A DNA stretch of 64,000 nucleotides from Pseudomonas nabeulensis (GTDB taxonomy: Bacteria; Pseudomonadota; Gammaproteobacteria; Pseudomonadales; Pseudomonadaceae): contig NZ_QUZT01000010.1 in the NCBI RefSeq assembly GCF_004682045.1, positions 60,549 through 124,548 on the forward strand. The letters are read 5' to 3'. The first letter of the stretch is position 1. Each line of letters begins with the position of its first letter. The notes under the pieces were generated by a model. It was not told the origin of the DNA and did no database searches. It worked only from the letters and a program-made list of their open reading frames with translations. Of the stretch, positions 25,969 to 35,237 are shown in pieces. The position numbers and the translations under genes were made by a program.

Positions 25969-26598
25969 TCAGTCCTGCTTACGCCAAACACTCGCCAACC
26001 AAGGTTGCTGGTCACGGGGCAACCCCGCCGGACGATAGTAATGCTCCAACTCCCCAAACCCCGCCTCGGCCAGCAGTGCCTGCCACGCCGTCAGGTCGTG
26101 ATAAGACCCGTACCGCGGCCCGTTCCAACCTTCCTGGTTCTCACCCCGAGGGTTGGAGCTGAACAGCACGCCGCCGGGCTTCAACGCCCCATGCAGTTGC
26201 TTGAGCACACGCGGCAATTCCTGCTTGGGAATATGAAACAGCACCGCATTGGCAAAGATCCCATCGAAGCGCTCAGCGGGTAAGTCGAGTTTCAAGAAAT
26301 CCTGCTGCAACACCTCACACCCACTGTCCTCCCGCGCCATCTGCGCAAACCGCTCAGAGCCATCCAGCCCGACGGCGATATGGCCCATGCGCGTAAAGGT
26401 CTGCAAATCCCGCCCCGGCCCGCAGCCGAAATCCAGCACGGTAAACGGCGCGGTGCCCTGGATATGCCGCAGCAGCGCGTCGATGTTCTGGCTCACATCG
26501 TGGTCGCGGGTGCCTTCGCGGAAGTTCTCGGCCACCGTGTTGTAGTGGCCGAGGGTGGTGGAGGTGATTTGGTCGAGGTCGTCGGGCTTGAGGGTCAT
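25969..26598 (-). CDS. Class I SAM-dependent methyltransferase
   Basis: A 209-residue cytoplasmic methyltransferase. SAM-binding motif I is VLDFGCGPGRD at about 54-64, an acidic residue ending motif II is in VGLDGSERF (about 75-83), and motif IV is ERFDGIFANAVLFHI. It follows metI on the same strand by about 40 bases and may be the last gene of that operon. The substrate is unknown. The nearness of a methionine importer is suggestive but not proof of a sulfur role. Confidence 0.85.
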   Translation of the reverse strand: MTLKPDDLDQITSTTLGHYNTVAENFREGTRDHDVSQNIDALLRHIQGTAPFTVLDFGCGPGRDLQTFTRMGHIAVGLDGSERFAQMAREDSGCEVLQQDFLKLDLPAERFDGIFANAVLFHIPKQELPRVLKQLHGALKPGGVLFSSNPRGENQEGWNGPRYGSYHDLTAWQALLAEAGFGELEHYYRPAGLPRDQQPWLASVWRKQD

Positions 26599-26637
26599 GG
26601 CGGGTAATACCGGGCGCTGGAATGGCCCGACTATACC

Positions 26638-27282
26638 TCACCTCTTGTTGAGTACTCGCGCCAAGCGGTCGCCGCCCAACTGGATCACCGCCACCAGAAT
26701 CACCAGCAGCACGATCACCGTCAGCATGATCTGCGTATCAAAGCGCTGATAACCGTAGCGGTAGGCAATGTCGCCCAAGCCCCCGGCGCCAATCGCTCCG
26801 GCCATGGCCGACGAGTTGATCATAGTCACCAGGGTAATGGTGAACCCACCGACAATCCCCGGCAGCGCTTCCGGCAACAACACATGCCAGATGATGTGCC
26901 AGCGTCGGCAGCCCATGGCCTGCGCCGCTTCAATCAACCCATGATCAACTTCGCGCAAGCTCACCTCGGCGATCCGCGCAAAGAACGGCGTGGCCGCGAT
27001 GGTCAGCGGCACGACCGCCGCCCACACGCCATAGGTGGTGCCAACGATCAGCCGGGTGAACGGGATCAACGCCACCATCAGGATCAAAAACGGAATGGAG
27101 CGGAACAAATTGACGAACGCCCCCAGCACCCGGTTAAGCGCCGGTGCCTGGTAGATGCCGCCTTTGTCGCTGGTGACCAAAAACACCGCCAGCGGAATCC
27201 CCACCAGCAATGCGATCAGCGACGACACGCCGACCATCAACAGGGTGTCGATGGCTCCCTGCACTAAACGATCAAACCACAT
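26638..27282 (-). CDS. metI: Methionine ABC transporter permease MetI
   Basis: A 214-residue inner-membrane permease with five helices. The coupling loop [20 protein letters not shown] is at about residues 117-136, and [20 protein letters not shown] is the MetI family hallmark. The start at 27282 (MWFDRLVQG) overlaps the end of metN by 11 bases and matches the usual MetI N-terminus. With MetN and MetQ it forms a D/L-methionine importer. Confidence 0.92.
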   Translation of the reverse strand: MWFDRLVQGAIDTLLMVGVSSLIALLVGIPLAVFLVTSDKGGIYQAPALNRVLGAFVNLFRSIPFLILMVALIPFTRLIVGTTYGVWAAVVPLTIAATPFFARIAEVSLREVDHGLIEAAQAMGCRRWHIIWHVLLPEALPGIVGGFTITLVTMINSSAMAGAIGAGGLGDIAYRYGYQRFDTQIMLTVIVLLVILVAVIQLGGDRLARVLNKR

Positions 27283-28387
27283 AGCCCAGCACCTCCGCCT
27301 GTTGTGCCCAGTTGCCGGCGCGGTTGCGCAGTTCCTCTGTGCTGTGGGGCGAGCCACTCACCGCCAACAATAGCTGCCCCAGGGCGTGCCCCTGGATACG
27401 TTCCACGCCGCCTTGCAACAAGCGCACGCGGCCACCGAGGGCGCTGAACAGCGCGGCCAGGTCTGGCTCATCGGTATCGCTGCCGGTGAACTGCAAACGC
27501 AGCACCACGGCGGCATCGGCTGATGCGGGTGCGGCTTGCAAGCGGCTTTGCAGCTCGTCAGGCAGCCCGTGTTGCAGGGGCGCTAACAGCGTCTTGCTCA
27601 CCTCGTGCTGTGGGTTGCCGAACACCTGCCACACCGGGCCTTGTTCGGCGATGCGTCCGTGTTCCAGCACCACCACGCGGTCGCAGATTTCACGGATCAC
27701 TGCCATCTCGTGGGTGATCAACACGATGGTCAAACCCAGGCGCTGGTTGATCTCGCGCAGCAGGCCGAGGATCGACTGGGTGGTCTCCGGGTCGAGGGCC
27801 GACGTGGCCTCGTCGCACAGCAGAATCTCGGGGTCGTGCACCAGCGAGCGGGCGATGCCCACGCGCTGTTTCTGCCCGCCGGACAACTGCGCCGGATACG
27901 ATTTGTGCTTGTCCTGTAACCCCACCAACTCCAGCAGCTCACGCACCTTTTGTTCACGTTGCAGCTTGGGTACACCAGCGACTTTCAGCGGCAACTCGAC
28001 GTTCTGCCACACGGTCTTGGCCGACATCAGGTTGAAGTGCTGGAAGATCATGCCGATGCGCCGACGCAACGCCACCAGGCGGTCCTCGTCGAAGTCGCCG
28101 ATGTCCACCTGATCGATCAACACGCGGCCACTGCTGGGTTGCTCCAGGCGGTTGATGGTGCGAATCAGCGACGATTTACCCGCACCGCTGCGCCCGATAA
28201 TGCCGAACACTTCACCGCGCTGGATCGCCAGGTCGATGCCTTGCAAGGCCTGCACGCGGCCATCGTAGGTCTTGCCCAGGTTGATAAAACGCACGTGAGC
28301 GCGGTTCAGGTCGGGGTGCAGTTCTGTCTGCTCGGCGTCCCTGGGCGTTAGGCCCAGGTCGCGCAGTTGAGAGTGGGCGGCGGTCAT
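27272..28387 (-). CDS. metN: Methionine ABC transporter ATPase MetN
   Basis: A 371-residue ATPase. After about 28 unusual N-terminal residues comes the ABC domain: Walker [10 protein letters not shown] near 69, LSGGQKQR near 167 and Walker [14 protein letters not shown] near 186. The last 90 or so residues form a NIL-type domain, which in E. coli MetN binds methionine and inhibits transport when the cell is replete. That domain makes MetN far more likely than another amino-acid ATPase. It overlaps metQ by four bases and metI by 11. Confidence 0.93.
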   Translation of the reverse strand: MTAAHSQLRDLGLTPRDAEQTELHPDLNRAHVRFINLGKTYDGRVQALQGIDLAIQRGEVFGIIGRSGAGKSSLIRTINRLEQPSSGRVLIDQVDIGDFDEDRLVALRRRIGMIFQHFNLMSAKTVWQNVELPLKVAGVPKLQREQKVRELLELVGLQDKHKSYPAQLSGGQKQRVGIARSLVHDPEILLCDEATSALDPETTQSILGLLREINQRLGLTIVLITHEMAVIREICDRVVVLEHGRIAEQGPVWQVFGNPQHEVSKTLLAPLQHGLPDELQSRLQAAPASADAAVVLRLQFTGSDTDEPDLAALFSALGGRVRLLQGGVERIQGHALGQLLLAVSGSPHSTEELRNRAGNWAQQAEVLGYVV

Positions 28388-29199
28388 TTTTTATCTTCCC
28401 AGCCCACTTGGTAGAGCTTGCCGAGGGATTTATCCAGCGCGGCACGTACCACGGGCGAGTGCTGATAGATATCCACGAACTTGATCACACGCGGGTCGGT
28501 TTTGCTTTTCGGCTGGATCACAAACTGGATCACGTATTCCGGGTGGTCGAGGCCGTCGAACAGCAGCGCTGACTCGGCATCGAAGGTCTTGGACAGGCGG
28601 ATATAGGCCGGGTAGCCCTGCACCAGATCGGCGTCGTCATAGGCGCGCACCAGTTGCACCGCCTCGACTTGCAGGATCTTGATCTTCTTCGGGTTGGCCA
28701 CGATGTCTTCTTCGGTGGCCTTGTAGCCCACCCCCGGCTTGAGGGTGATCAACCCGGCCTTGGCCAGCAATTGCAGACCGCGACCGCTGTTGATCGGGTC
28801 GTTGGCGATGGCCACGCTGGCGCCTTGGGGCAGGTCGTTGATGCTTTTGTATTTCTTCGAGTACAGGCCGACGTTGTTGATGATGCCCGGGGCGTACGGC
28901 ACCAGGTCAAACCCGGCGGCGGCCTTGGCGTTTTCCAGGAAGGGGATGTGCTGGAAGTAGTTCACGTCGATATCACCGGCGGCGAGGCTGACGTTGGGCG
29001 CGATCCAGTCGGTGAACTCCACCAGCTCGACTTTCAGGCCTTGTTTGTCGGCTTCGGCGACGGCGGCCTCCAGGGGAATGGCGAACGCGGCGGTGGTGCC
29101 GATTTTCAACGGCGCATCGGCGGCGAAGACCGCCGAGCTGAACAGTCCAAAAACCAGGGCCAGTGCTTTGACTGGGTGGGCGAGCAGGGTTTTTTTCAT
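28384..29199 (-). CDS. metQ: Methionine ABC transporter substrate-binding protein MetQ
   Basis: A 271-residue NlpA/MetQ-family periplasmic protein. Signal peptide at about 1-26 (ending SSAVFAA) without a lipobox Cys. Family landmarks are [23 protein letters not shown] and [21 protein letters not shown]. The start at 29199 ([13 protein letters not shown]) gives a proper signal peptide; an upstream in-frame ATG at 29235 would not. It is the first gene of metQ-metN-metI. A REP doublet separates it from the flavoprotein genes upstream, so read-through from them is possible. It differs clearly from the other MetQ at 13637-14419. Confidence 0.92.
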   Translation of the reverse strand: MKKTLLAHPVKALALVFGLFSSAVFAADAPLKIGTTAAFAIPLEAAVAEADKQGLKVELVEFTDWIAPNVSLAAGDIDVNYFQHIPFLENAKAAAGFDLVPYAPGIINNVGLYSKKYKSINDLPQGASVAIANDPINSGRGLQLLAKAGLITLKPGVGYKATEEDIVANPKKIKILQVEAVQLVRAYDDADLVQGYPAYIRLSKTFDAESALLFDGLDHPEYVIQFVIQPKSKTDPRVIKFVDIYQHSPVVRAALDKSLGKLYQVGWEDKK

Positions 29200-29247
29200 A
29201 GTGGTTTTCCAGTCATAAGGTATGGGTACAAACAATGAAGATCACAT

Positions 29248-29335
29248 GTGGGAGGGGGCTTGCCCCCGATGGCGGAGTGTCAGTCACCTGATTTGTTAAC
29301 TGAACCACTGCAATCGGGGGCAAGCCCCCTCCCAC
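29248..29335. repeat. REP doublet, standard arrangement
   Basis: Inverted arms 29248-29270 and 29313-29335, GTGGG ends outward, between the monooxygenase stop and metQ. It could stabilise or partly terminate a transcript running through both. Confidence 0.94.
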
Positions 29336-29343
29336 ATTTTTGA

Positions 29344-30696
29344 TCAGTGTCTGTAGGTAGATCCGGTGTGTTGTTCGGGTAGGCGCGCGGTGTTGTGGAA
29401 GACTTTTTCCCTCAGCGTGCCTTGCTCATAAGCGGTCTTGTACGAGCCGCGTTTTTGAAGCTCCGGCACCACCAGCTCAATAAAATCCACATAGCTTTCC
29501 GGCGTGACAATCCGCGTCAGGTTGAACCCATCCAACCCGGTCTCGCTGATCCACGACTCCAGCTCATCCGCCACCTGTTCAGGCGAGCCCACCAACGTGA
29601 TATAGCGCCCGCCCAACGCGTGCTGCTCGAGCAATTTGCGTCGGGTCCAGTCGTTGTTCTGCAGGTTCTTGGTGGCCGACTGGATCGCGTTGCTTTTCAC
29701 GTACTGGATCGGTTCGTCCAGTGCGTACTGGGAGAAATCAATCGCGGTGGACGCCGAGAAATGCGCGACCCCGGCTTCCGCGCTGGCGTAGCTCAGGTAC
29801 TCGGCGTGCTTGGCCCAGGCCAGCGCTTCGGTGGCGGCAACGATCACGTTGAGGCCCATGAACACCTTGATATCGTCCGGGTTGCGTCCGGCTTCGACGG
29901 CGCTGGCGCGCACCTTGTCCACCTGCACCTTGGTGGAGGTCTTGTTCTGCCCGCTGATGAAGACGCACTCGGCATGCCGCCCGGCGAACAGCAAACCGCG
30001 ATCCGAACTGCCGGCCTGGAACAGCACTGGCGTACGCTGTGGCGACGGTTCGCACAGGTGGTAACCCTCGACCTGGTAGAACTCGCCGTGGTGCTCCACT
30101 TTGTGCACCTTGCCCGGTTGCGCATAGACCCGCGCCTGGGGATCGTTGACCACGGCGTCGTCTTCCCAGCTGCCTTCCCAGAGTTTGTAGAGCACTTCCA
30201 GGTATTCGTCGGCCTGGTCGTAGCGACGATCGTGTTCGACTTGCTCGGTCAGGCCCATGGCCTTGGCAGCGCTGTCGAGATAGCCGGTGACGATGTTCCA
30301 GCCCACCCGGCCACGGCTCAGATGATCCAGCGTGGACATGCGCCGGGCGAACAGGTACGGCGGCTCATAGGTGAGGTTGGCGGTGAGGCCGAAGCCAAGG
30401 TTCTTGGTCACCGCAGCCATCGCCGACACCAGCAGCAACGGGTCGTTGACCGGCAGTTGGATCGACTCTTTGAGTGGCACGTCGATGGAGTTTTGATAGA
30501 CGTCGTACACACCGACGATATCGGCGATGAACAACCCATCGAACAACCCGCGTTCCAGCGTCTTGGCCAGTTCGGTCCAGTATTCGATGGTTTTGTACTC
30601 GGTGGACGTGTCCCGAGGGTGCGTCCACATGCCGTGGTTGATATGCCCGATGCAGTTCATGTTGAAGGCATTGAGCAGGATCTTTTTCTTGGCCAT
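29344..30696 (-). CDS. FMN-dependent monooxygenase, NtaA/SnaA/DszA family
   Basis: A 450-residue bacterial-luciferase-like monooxygenase of the two-component NtaA/SnaA/DszA family. It uses reduced FMN made by a separate reductase; none is encoded in the window. Visible markers are LLNAFNMNCIGHINHGMWTH at the start, FDGLFIADIVGVYD, HLSRGRVGWNIVTGYLDSAA and PVLFQAGSSDRG. Relatives oxidise sulfur heterocycles, aminocarboxylates or alkyl sulfones. Placement directly behind two SfnB-like genes and before a methionine importer suggests an organosulfur substrate. Its ATG abuts the stop of the gene upstream. Confidence 0.88.
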   Translation of the reverse strand: MAKKKILLNAFNMNCIGHINHGMWTHPRDTSTEYKTIEYWTELAKTLERGLFDGLFIADIVGVYDVYQNSIDVPLKESIQLPVNDPLLLVSAMAAVTKNLGFGLTANLTYEPPYLFARRMSTLDHLSRGRVGWNIVTGYLDSAAKAMGLTEQVEHDRRYDQADEYLEVLYKLWEGSWEDDAVVNDPQARVYAQPGKVHKVEHHGEFYQVEGYHLCEPSPQRTPVLFQAGSSDRGLLFAGRHAECVFISGQNKTSTKVQVDKVRASAVEAGRNPDDIKVFMGLNVIVAATEALAWAKHAEYLSYASAEAGVAHFSASTAIDFSQYALDEPIQYVKSNAIQSATKNLQNNDWTRRKLLEQHALGGRYITLVGSPEQVADELESWISETGLDGFNLTRIVTPESYVDFIELVVPELQKRGSYKTAYEQGTLREKVFHNTARLPEQHTGSTYRH

Positions 30697-31890
30697 TCAG
30701 ATGGTCCCCCGCAGTGGCGGGTTTTCATCGTTGAGGTAGTAATTGCCCACCGCGTGGTACTTCCAGCGCACCGGGTCGTGCAGGGTGTGCACGCGGGCGT
30801 TGCGCCAGTGGCGGTCCAGGCCGTGTTCGGCCAGGGTCGCCTGGCTGCCAGCCAGTTCGAAGAGGGTGCTGCCAGCGGCCAGTGAAATTTCAGTGCTCAG
30901 GGCGCGCACCTCGGCGACGGCAATCGAGGCGGCGGCCACGGTTTCGGCATTGCTGTCGGCCTGGGCGCGGTCGAGGAACTCACCGGCGCGCTCCAGCAAC
31001 GCTTCGGCGGCGTGCAGGCGGATGCTCAGGTGGCCGAAGCTTTTCAGGGTCAGCGGGTCTTCGGTGGCTTTGTCGTTGCCGGAATCGATCCACGGGCGGG
31101 TCTTGGTGCGCACAAAGTGCAGCGCATCCTCAAAGGCGGCGCGGGCGATGCCGGTGTCGATGGCGGCGTGAAGGATCTGCGCCAGCGGGCCGACGGTGGT
31201 CGGGCGTTCGAAAGCGCTTTGGAATGGGATCACGTCATGGGCAGCCACCCACACGTTGTCGAACACCACCGAACCGCTGCCGGTGGTGCGTTGGCCGAAG
31301 CCGCTCCAGTCGTCGATCACCGTCAGACCTTCGCTGTGCCGTGGCACGAAGGCGAGTTGCTGCACACCGTGTTCATCCACCACCGAGGTGGGGATGCGCT
31401 GGGCGTAGATCGCGCCGGTGGAGTAGAACTTGCGGCCGCTGATGCGAAAACCATCGCCGTCGCGGGTGATTTTTGTGACGCGGTCGTGAGCCGTTTTAGT
31501 GCCCAATTCCGCCAGGGCATTGCCGAAACGCTGGCCAGCCAACACTTCGGCGTACAGGCGTTTTTGCTGCGCTGGTGTGCCGTTCACCCGGAGTACTTCT
31601 AGGGCGTAGAAATGGTTTTGCGGGATCTGGCCCAACGAGGCATCCGCCTGGGCGATCAGCGCAATCACCTTCGCCAGGGTCACGTTGGACACGCCCGCAC
31701 CGCCATATTCCTTGGGCACGCTGATGCCCCACAGGCCGGAGCGTGAAAACACATCCAGTTCGGGCAAGGGCAGGCGGCGTTCGCGGTCGCGCTGGGCGCT
31801 GTCGCGGCGGAAGTCTTCGGCCAGGTCGCTGGCGACAACAAGGGCGTGTTCGTCGCTGGTGATAACCGCGACGTTTGCAGAGAAAGTCAT
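30697..31890 (-). CDS. SfnB-like acyl-CoA-dehydrogenase-fold flavoprotein (second)
   Basis: A 397-residue acyl-CoA dehydrogenase-fold protein of the SfnB/DszC-like branch. These act as flavin-dependent monooxygenases in sulfur acquisition rather than in beta-oxidation. Markers are GLWGISVPKEYGGAGVS, ADASLGQIPQNHF, GRKFYSTGAIYAQ, DWSGFGQRTTGSG and the C-terminal HDPVRWKYHAVGNYYLN. It shares long segments with the 413-residue paralogue just upstream, pointing to a tandem duplication followed by divergence. It sits between that paralogue and the DszA-like monooxygenase, with no gap to the latter. Confidence 0.87.
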   Translation of the reverse strand: MTFSANVAVITSDEHALVVASDLAEDFRRDSAQRDRERRLPLPELDVFSRSGLWGISVPKEYGGAGVSNVTLAKVIALIAQADASLGQIPQNHFYALEVLRVNGTPAQQKRLYAEVLAGQRFGNALAELGTKTAHDRVTKITRDGDGFRISGRKFYSTGAIYAQRIPTSVVDEHGVQQLAFVPRHSEGLTVIDDWSGFGQRTTGSGSVVFDNVWVAAHDVIPFQSAFERPTTVGPLAQILHAAIDTGIARAAFEDALHFVRTKTRPWIDSGNDKATEDPLTLKSFGHLSIRLHAAEALLERAGEFLDRAQADSNAETVAAASIAVAEVRALSTEISLAAGSTLFELAGSQATLAEHGLDRHWRNARVHTLHDPVRWKYHAVGNYYLNDENPPLRGTI

Positions 31891-31913
31891 ATTTGCTCCA
31901 GAGGTCTGGTCGG

Positions 31914-33155
31914 TTAAATCCAGGAGTGACGAGCCGGTAACGTGCCGTTCAATCGATAGGCGCCGACGGCGTGATACTTCCAGCGCACCGGGTCGTGCAG
32001 GGTGTGCACGCGGGCGTTGCGCCAGTGACGGTCGAGGTTGAATTCGGCGAGGGTGGCGCGGCTGCCGGCCAGTTCGAAGAGCTTTTCGCTGACCAGCAAC
32101 GACACTTCGGTGGTCAGCACTTTCGCTTCGGCCACGGCAATCGAGGCCCGGGCGGCGGAGTGCGCGGTGATCGGCGCTGCGCTGACCTGATCCAACACCT
32201 GGCCGGCCTTGCGCAGCAGGGCTTCGGCGGCGTGCAGTTCGATCTTCAACTTGCCGATATCGGCGATCACATACAGGTCATCACTGGCGCGTTCGACCTT
32301 GGCGTCAATCCACGGGCGCGAACGTTCGCGGACAAAGGCGATGGTGTCGTCCAGGGCGCCACGTGCAATACCGGCGTCGATGGCGGCCTGGATCAGTTGC
32401 GAGACGGCGCCCTGGATATTCGGGGTTTCGCCGATGCGCCAGTTCTCGACCACCCGTTCTGCGTCCACGGGCACTTGGTCCAACAGCACCGTGCCGCTGG
32501 CGGTGGTGCGTTGGCCGAAGCCCGACCAGTCGTCAACGATGCGCAGCCCTTCGCTGCCGCGGCGTACGAATGCCATGACTTGCTTGCCGTCATCGTTCAA
32601 CGCCTTGACGGCGACCCAATGCGCAAACAACGCACCAGTGGAATAGAACTTCTGGCCGCTGATCACGTAGCCGTCACCCTCGGCGGTGATGCGGGCCTTG
32701 AGTTCCAAGGTGTTCCTGGTGCCGCGTTCCGGGCCGCCATTGCCGATGCGCCAGCCGTCGAGGACGCTCTGGAACAACTGCTTTTTTTGATGCTCGGTAG
32801 CCGCACCCTGCAACAGGTGCAGGATGCCGAAATGGTTCTGCGGGATCTGGCCGAGGGCCGGGTCTGCCGCGCTGATGATCGCGAACACCTCGGCCAGGGT
32901 CACAAAGGACACCTGCGGGCCGCCGTATTCGCGGGGAATGGAAATACTGCCCAGCCCACTGCGGGTGAACTGCTCGATCTGCGCCCATGGCAGCTTGCGT
33001 TGTTGGTCGCGCTTGGCGGCTTGCAGGCGGGCAGCCTGGGCCAGCTCATGGGCGGCGTCGAGGGCCTCGGCGTCGTTGCGCAGCACGGCGGCCGGCAACA
33101 ACAGCGGAGCGACATCCAGATCACTCTGGGGGGGTGTTTGAGCCAAGTTAGACAT
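31914..33155 (-). CDS. SfnB-like acyl-CoA-dehydrogenase-fold flavoprotein (first)
   Basis: A 413-residue paralogue of the following gene, same SfnB/DszC-like branch. Shared markers are SISIPREYGGPQVS, ADPALGQIPQNHF, GQKFYSTGALFAH, DWSGFGQRTTASG and HDPVRWKYHAVGAYRLN. It carries an extra N-terminal stretch of about 20 residues. AAGGAG lies just before the chosen ATG at 33155, which decides against longer in-frame starts. It is the first gene of the flavoprotein operon. The 187-base upstream gap is AT-rich and contains TTATTCC in the direction of transcription (33322-33328), but I cannot confirm a CysB or sigma-54 site. Confidence 0.87.
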   Translation of the reverse strand: MSNLAQTPPQSDLDVAPLLLPAAVLRNDAEALDAAHELAQAARLQAAKRDQQRKLPWAQIEQFTRSGLGSISIPREYGGPQVSFVTLAEVFAIISAADPALGQIPQNHFGILHLLQGAATEHQKKQLFQSVLDGWRIGNGGPERGTRNTLELKARITAEGDGYVISGQKFYSTGALFAHWVAVKALNDDGKQVMAFVRRGSEGLRIVDDWSGFGQRTTASGTVLLDQVPVDAERVVENWRIGETPNIQGAVSQLIQAAIDAGIARGALDDTIAFVRERSRPWIDAKVERASDDLYVIADIGKLKIELHAAEALLRKAGQVLDQVSAAPITAHSAARASIAVAEAKVLTTEVSLLVSEKLFELAGSRATLAEFNLDRHWRNARVHTLHDPVRWKYHAVGAYRLNGTLPARHSWI

Positions 33156-33342
33156 CAGCGCCGCTCCTTGGCTGCACGTAATGCCCTGGCGTTGTGCACC
33201 GGGGTAATTCTGACCATACCGACCTCGCATTCAATGAAATGAAAACAGAAAAATCAGAGATGTCCGGTGGTCCGGTGCATATACCCTAAGCGCGTTAAAT
33301 ATTTAAATAAACGTGCTTTTTGGAATAAGCATAGAAGGGCTG

Positions 33343-34107
33343 TCACCCCGGTTCCGAGGGTGAGCCGAAGGGACGAGGCTGATAGATCAGCGCTGTACCG
33401 GTCTGGCGGGTTGGCGCTGCGGGTGCGATGCGTAAGGTGCGTGCCGGTGCCCAGCGCGAATTGTTGCCTACGCGGTCGAGGATGCAGTAGGTGACGTCCA
33501 GGCGGCTGTCATCACCGGCTTCGGTAATCACCGCAGAGGGCACCCACACCTGCACGGCCACGCCGACATCCCTGGCCTTGAGACTGGGCAGGTCCAGGCG
33601 TACATCGCCCCAGCGCAGCGTGATGGCGTCGCCTGTGGCCATGTTCAGCCAGGGCTCGATGGTCAATGGAATGCCGCGCCGTACCTGGCTGGCGTTGACC
33701 CCGTAGCGGCGGATGGTGTCAGGCAGGCCTACGGGGGCGAGGTTCTGGTTTTCGTCGCTGTGGGGAGGCAGGGGTTGGCCGCCGGGGTGATTGGTCTTGA
33801 CGCGCACACGGGCCACCGCCGAGCGCGCCGGGGCGTAACCTACTTGCATGACCTGGTAATGCACCTGGGCTGCGCCATCCAGCACGAAACTTTCTGGCAC
33901 ACGCAGGTGGGTCGGGGTGCCGACCTTGCACGCGGTCACCCGCCGAGAGGCAGCAAAGCAGTTGTTCCAGAACAGTTCGATCAGGTCGCCTTCATCCATG
34001 CCGGGATAGGGGGGGATGTCGACCTGCAATTGGGCGGCAGCGTGGGCATTGATGCCGTTGCGATGGGCTTGGGGCAGCGTCGGGGCGGTGAGCAGAGTGT
34101 GCGTCAT
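33343..34107 (-). CDS. Hypothetical protein with two Ig-like-looking modules
   Basis: I do not recognise a characterised homologue. The 254-residue protein has no signal peptide or membrane helix. It seems to contain two related modules: QVDIPPYPGMDEGDLIELFW at about 28-47 and LTIEPWLNMATGDAITLRWG at about 148-167, each followed by beta-rich sequence with a YxV or VxV pattern. Such P-Y/W-x-G-M/N-xxGDxIxLxW motifs occur, as I recall, in multi-repeat adhesin or toxin-associated proteins of pseudomonads. AAGGAGA precedes the ATG, and a large hairpin lies in its leader. It is upstream of, and co-directional with, the flavoprotein operon. Confidence 0.6.
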   Translation of the reverse strand: MTHTLLTAPTLPQAHRNGINAHAAAQLQVDIPPYPGMDEGDLIELFWNNCFAASRRVTACKVGTPTHLRVPESFVLDGAAQVHYQVMQVGYAPARSAVARVRVKTNHPGGQPLPPHSDENQNLAPVGLPDTIRRYGVNASQVRRGIPLTIEPWLNMATGDAITLRWGDVRLDLPSLKARDVGVAVQVWVPSAVITEAGDDSRLDVTYCILDRVGNNSRWAPARTLRIAPAAPTRQTGTALIYQPRPFGSPSEPG

Positions 34108-34136
34108 AAGTAATCTCCTTGATGCAGCCAGCAGCG

Positions 34137-34176
34137 ATCGTTCCGGCCTCGGTAGCGGGAGGCCGAAAAGAACGAT
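34137..34176 (-). promoter_or_regulatory. Leader hairpin of the 254-residue hypothetical gene
   Basis: An imperfect inverted repeat: outer arms ATCGTTC/GAACGAT and inner arms GGCCTC/GAGGCC. On the minus strand it lies 30-69 bases before the start codon, so it would be in the 5' untranslated leader. There is no T-run, so it is more likely an operator or an mRNA structure than a terminator. The rest of the 380-base gap (34108-34487) holds only this and a REP doublet. Confidence 0.4.
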
Positions 34177-34372
34177 TCAGTGAGTAGCCGGGATAGGATC
34201 CAATCCTCTGGGTGCTAGATAAGAGGGTTGGCCAAGGAGGGTCAATGGCGGCAAAAGGCTAAACGGCGGGTTGGAGCAGATTCAGAAGGGTCTGACTGGC
34301 GCAGGGATATTTAGGTGGGGGTTGGCGACGGATTACTTGTTGCTACGAGGATTTCTTGTAGGAACAGTTTAT

Positions 34373-34467
34373 TGTGGCGAGGGAGCTTGCTCCCGCTGGA
34401 GTGCGCAGCGCTCCCAACATTTTTGGGGCCGCTTCGCAGCCCAGCGGGAGCAAGCTCCCTCGCCACA
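34373..34467. repeat. REP doublet of a third family
   Basis: Inverted arms TGTGGCGAGGGAGCTTGCTC and its complement (ending GAGCAAGCTCCCTCGCCACA) enclose an imperfect inner stem (GCGCAGCGCTCC / GGGGCCGCTTCGCAGC). The sequence differs from both other repeat families in the window. Confidence 0.9.
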
Positions 34468-34487
34468 GGTTAGCGGTATGCCACGTA

Positions 34488-35234
34488 TCAATGAGCCAGG
34501 AATTTGCTCAGGAACTGCTTGGTGCGCTCTTCTTTGGGGTTGGCAAACAATGCCTTGGCTTCGCCTTGCTCCACGATCACGCCCTTGTCGAAGAAGATCA
34601 CTCGGTTGGCCACATCCCGGGCGAAGCTCATCTCGTGGGTGACGATGACCATCGTGCGGTTCTCTTCAGCGAGGCTGCGGATGGTCGCCAGCACTTCACC
34701 CACCAGCTCCGGGTCGAGGGCCGAGGTGGGTTCGTCGAACAGGATGACCTCGGGCTCCATCGCGAGCGCCCGAGCAATCGCCACGCGCTGTTGCTGGCCG
34801 CCGGAGAGACGCCGTGGGTAGACATCTTCCTTGCCCGCCAGGCCGACCTTGGCCAGCAGCTTGCGGCCCAGGGTCACTGCCGCGTCGTGGGGCATCTTCT
34901 TGACCACGGTGGGGCCTTCGATGACGTTTTCCAGCGCGGTGCGGTGAGGAAACAGGTTGAAATTCTGGAACACGAAACCCACGTGCTGGCGCAGGCGCCG
35001 CACCAGGCCTTGTTGCTGGGTCAGCGGCTTGCTGCCGTCGATCTCGATATCGCCCACCTTGATACGGCCGCTGGTGGGTTCTTCAAGCAGGTTCAGGCAG
35101 CGCAGCAGGGTGGTCTTGCCGGAGCCGCTGGGGCCGATAATGGCCACCACCTCCCCGGGGTTGACCACCAGGTCGATACCGTCGAGCACCACCTGGCCCT
35201 TGAATTGTTTGGTCAGTTTTTCAACCACGATCAT
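34488..35234 (-). CDS. tcyN: Cystine ABC transporter ATPase TcyN-like
   Basis: A 248-residue amino-acid-type ATPase. Walker [10 protein letters not shown] is near residues 34-42, LSGGQQQR near 144, Walker [14 protein letters not shown] near 163 and the H-loop in [18 protein letters not shown] near 198. It lies three bases after the permease gene. The order binding protein, permease, ATPase next to D-cysteine desulfhydrase matches the E. coli fliY(tcyJ)-dcyD-tcyL-tcyN unit, which supports cystine as substrate. Confidence 0.9.
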   Translation of the reverse strand: MIVVEKLTKQFKGQVVLDGIDLVVNPGEVVAIIGPSGSGKTTLLRCLNLLEEPTSGRIKVGDIEIDGSKPLTQQQGLVRRLRQHVGFVFQNFNLFPHRTALENVIEGPTVVKKMPHDAAVTLGRKLLAKVGLAGKEDVYPRRLSGGQQQRVAIARALAMEPEVILFDEPTSALDPELVGEVLATIRSLAEENRTMVIVTHEMSFARDVANRVIFFDKGVIVEQGEAKALFANPKEERTKQFLSKFLAH

Positions 35235-35237
35235 GCT

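Noticed and set aside
30697..31890. Ordinary fatty-acid acyl-CoA dehydrogenase for the two SfnB-like genes
   Set aside because: No beta-oxidation genes lie nearby. Both proteins carry the DWSGFGQRTT and HDPVRWKYHAVG segments of the sulfur-acquisition branch and lie in a sulfur context.
33156..33342. A sigma-54 promoter before the SfnB-like operon
   Set aside because: I searched the gap on the minus strand for GG-N10-GC with a TTGC-type -12 and found no convincing match.
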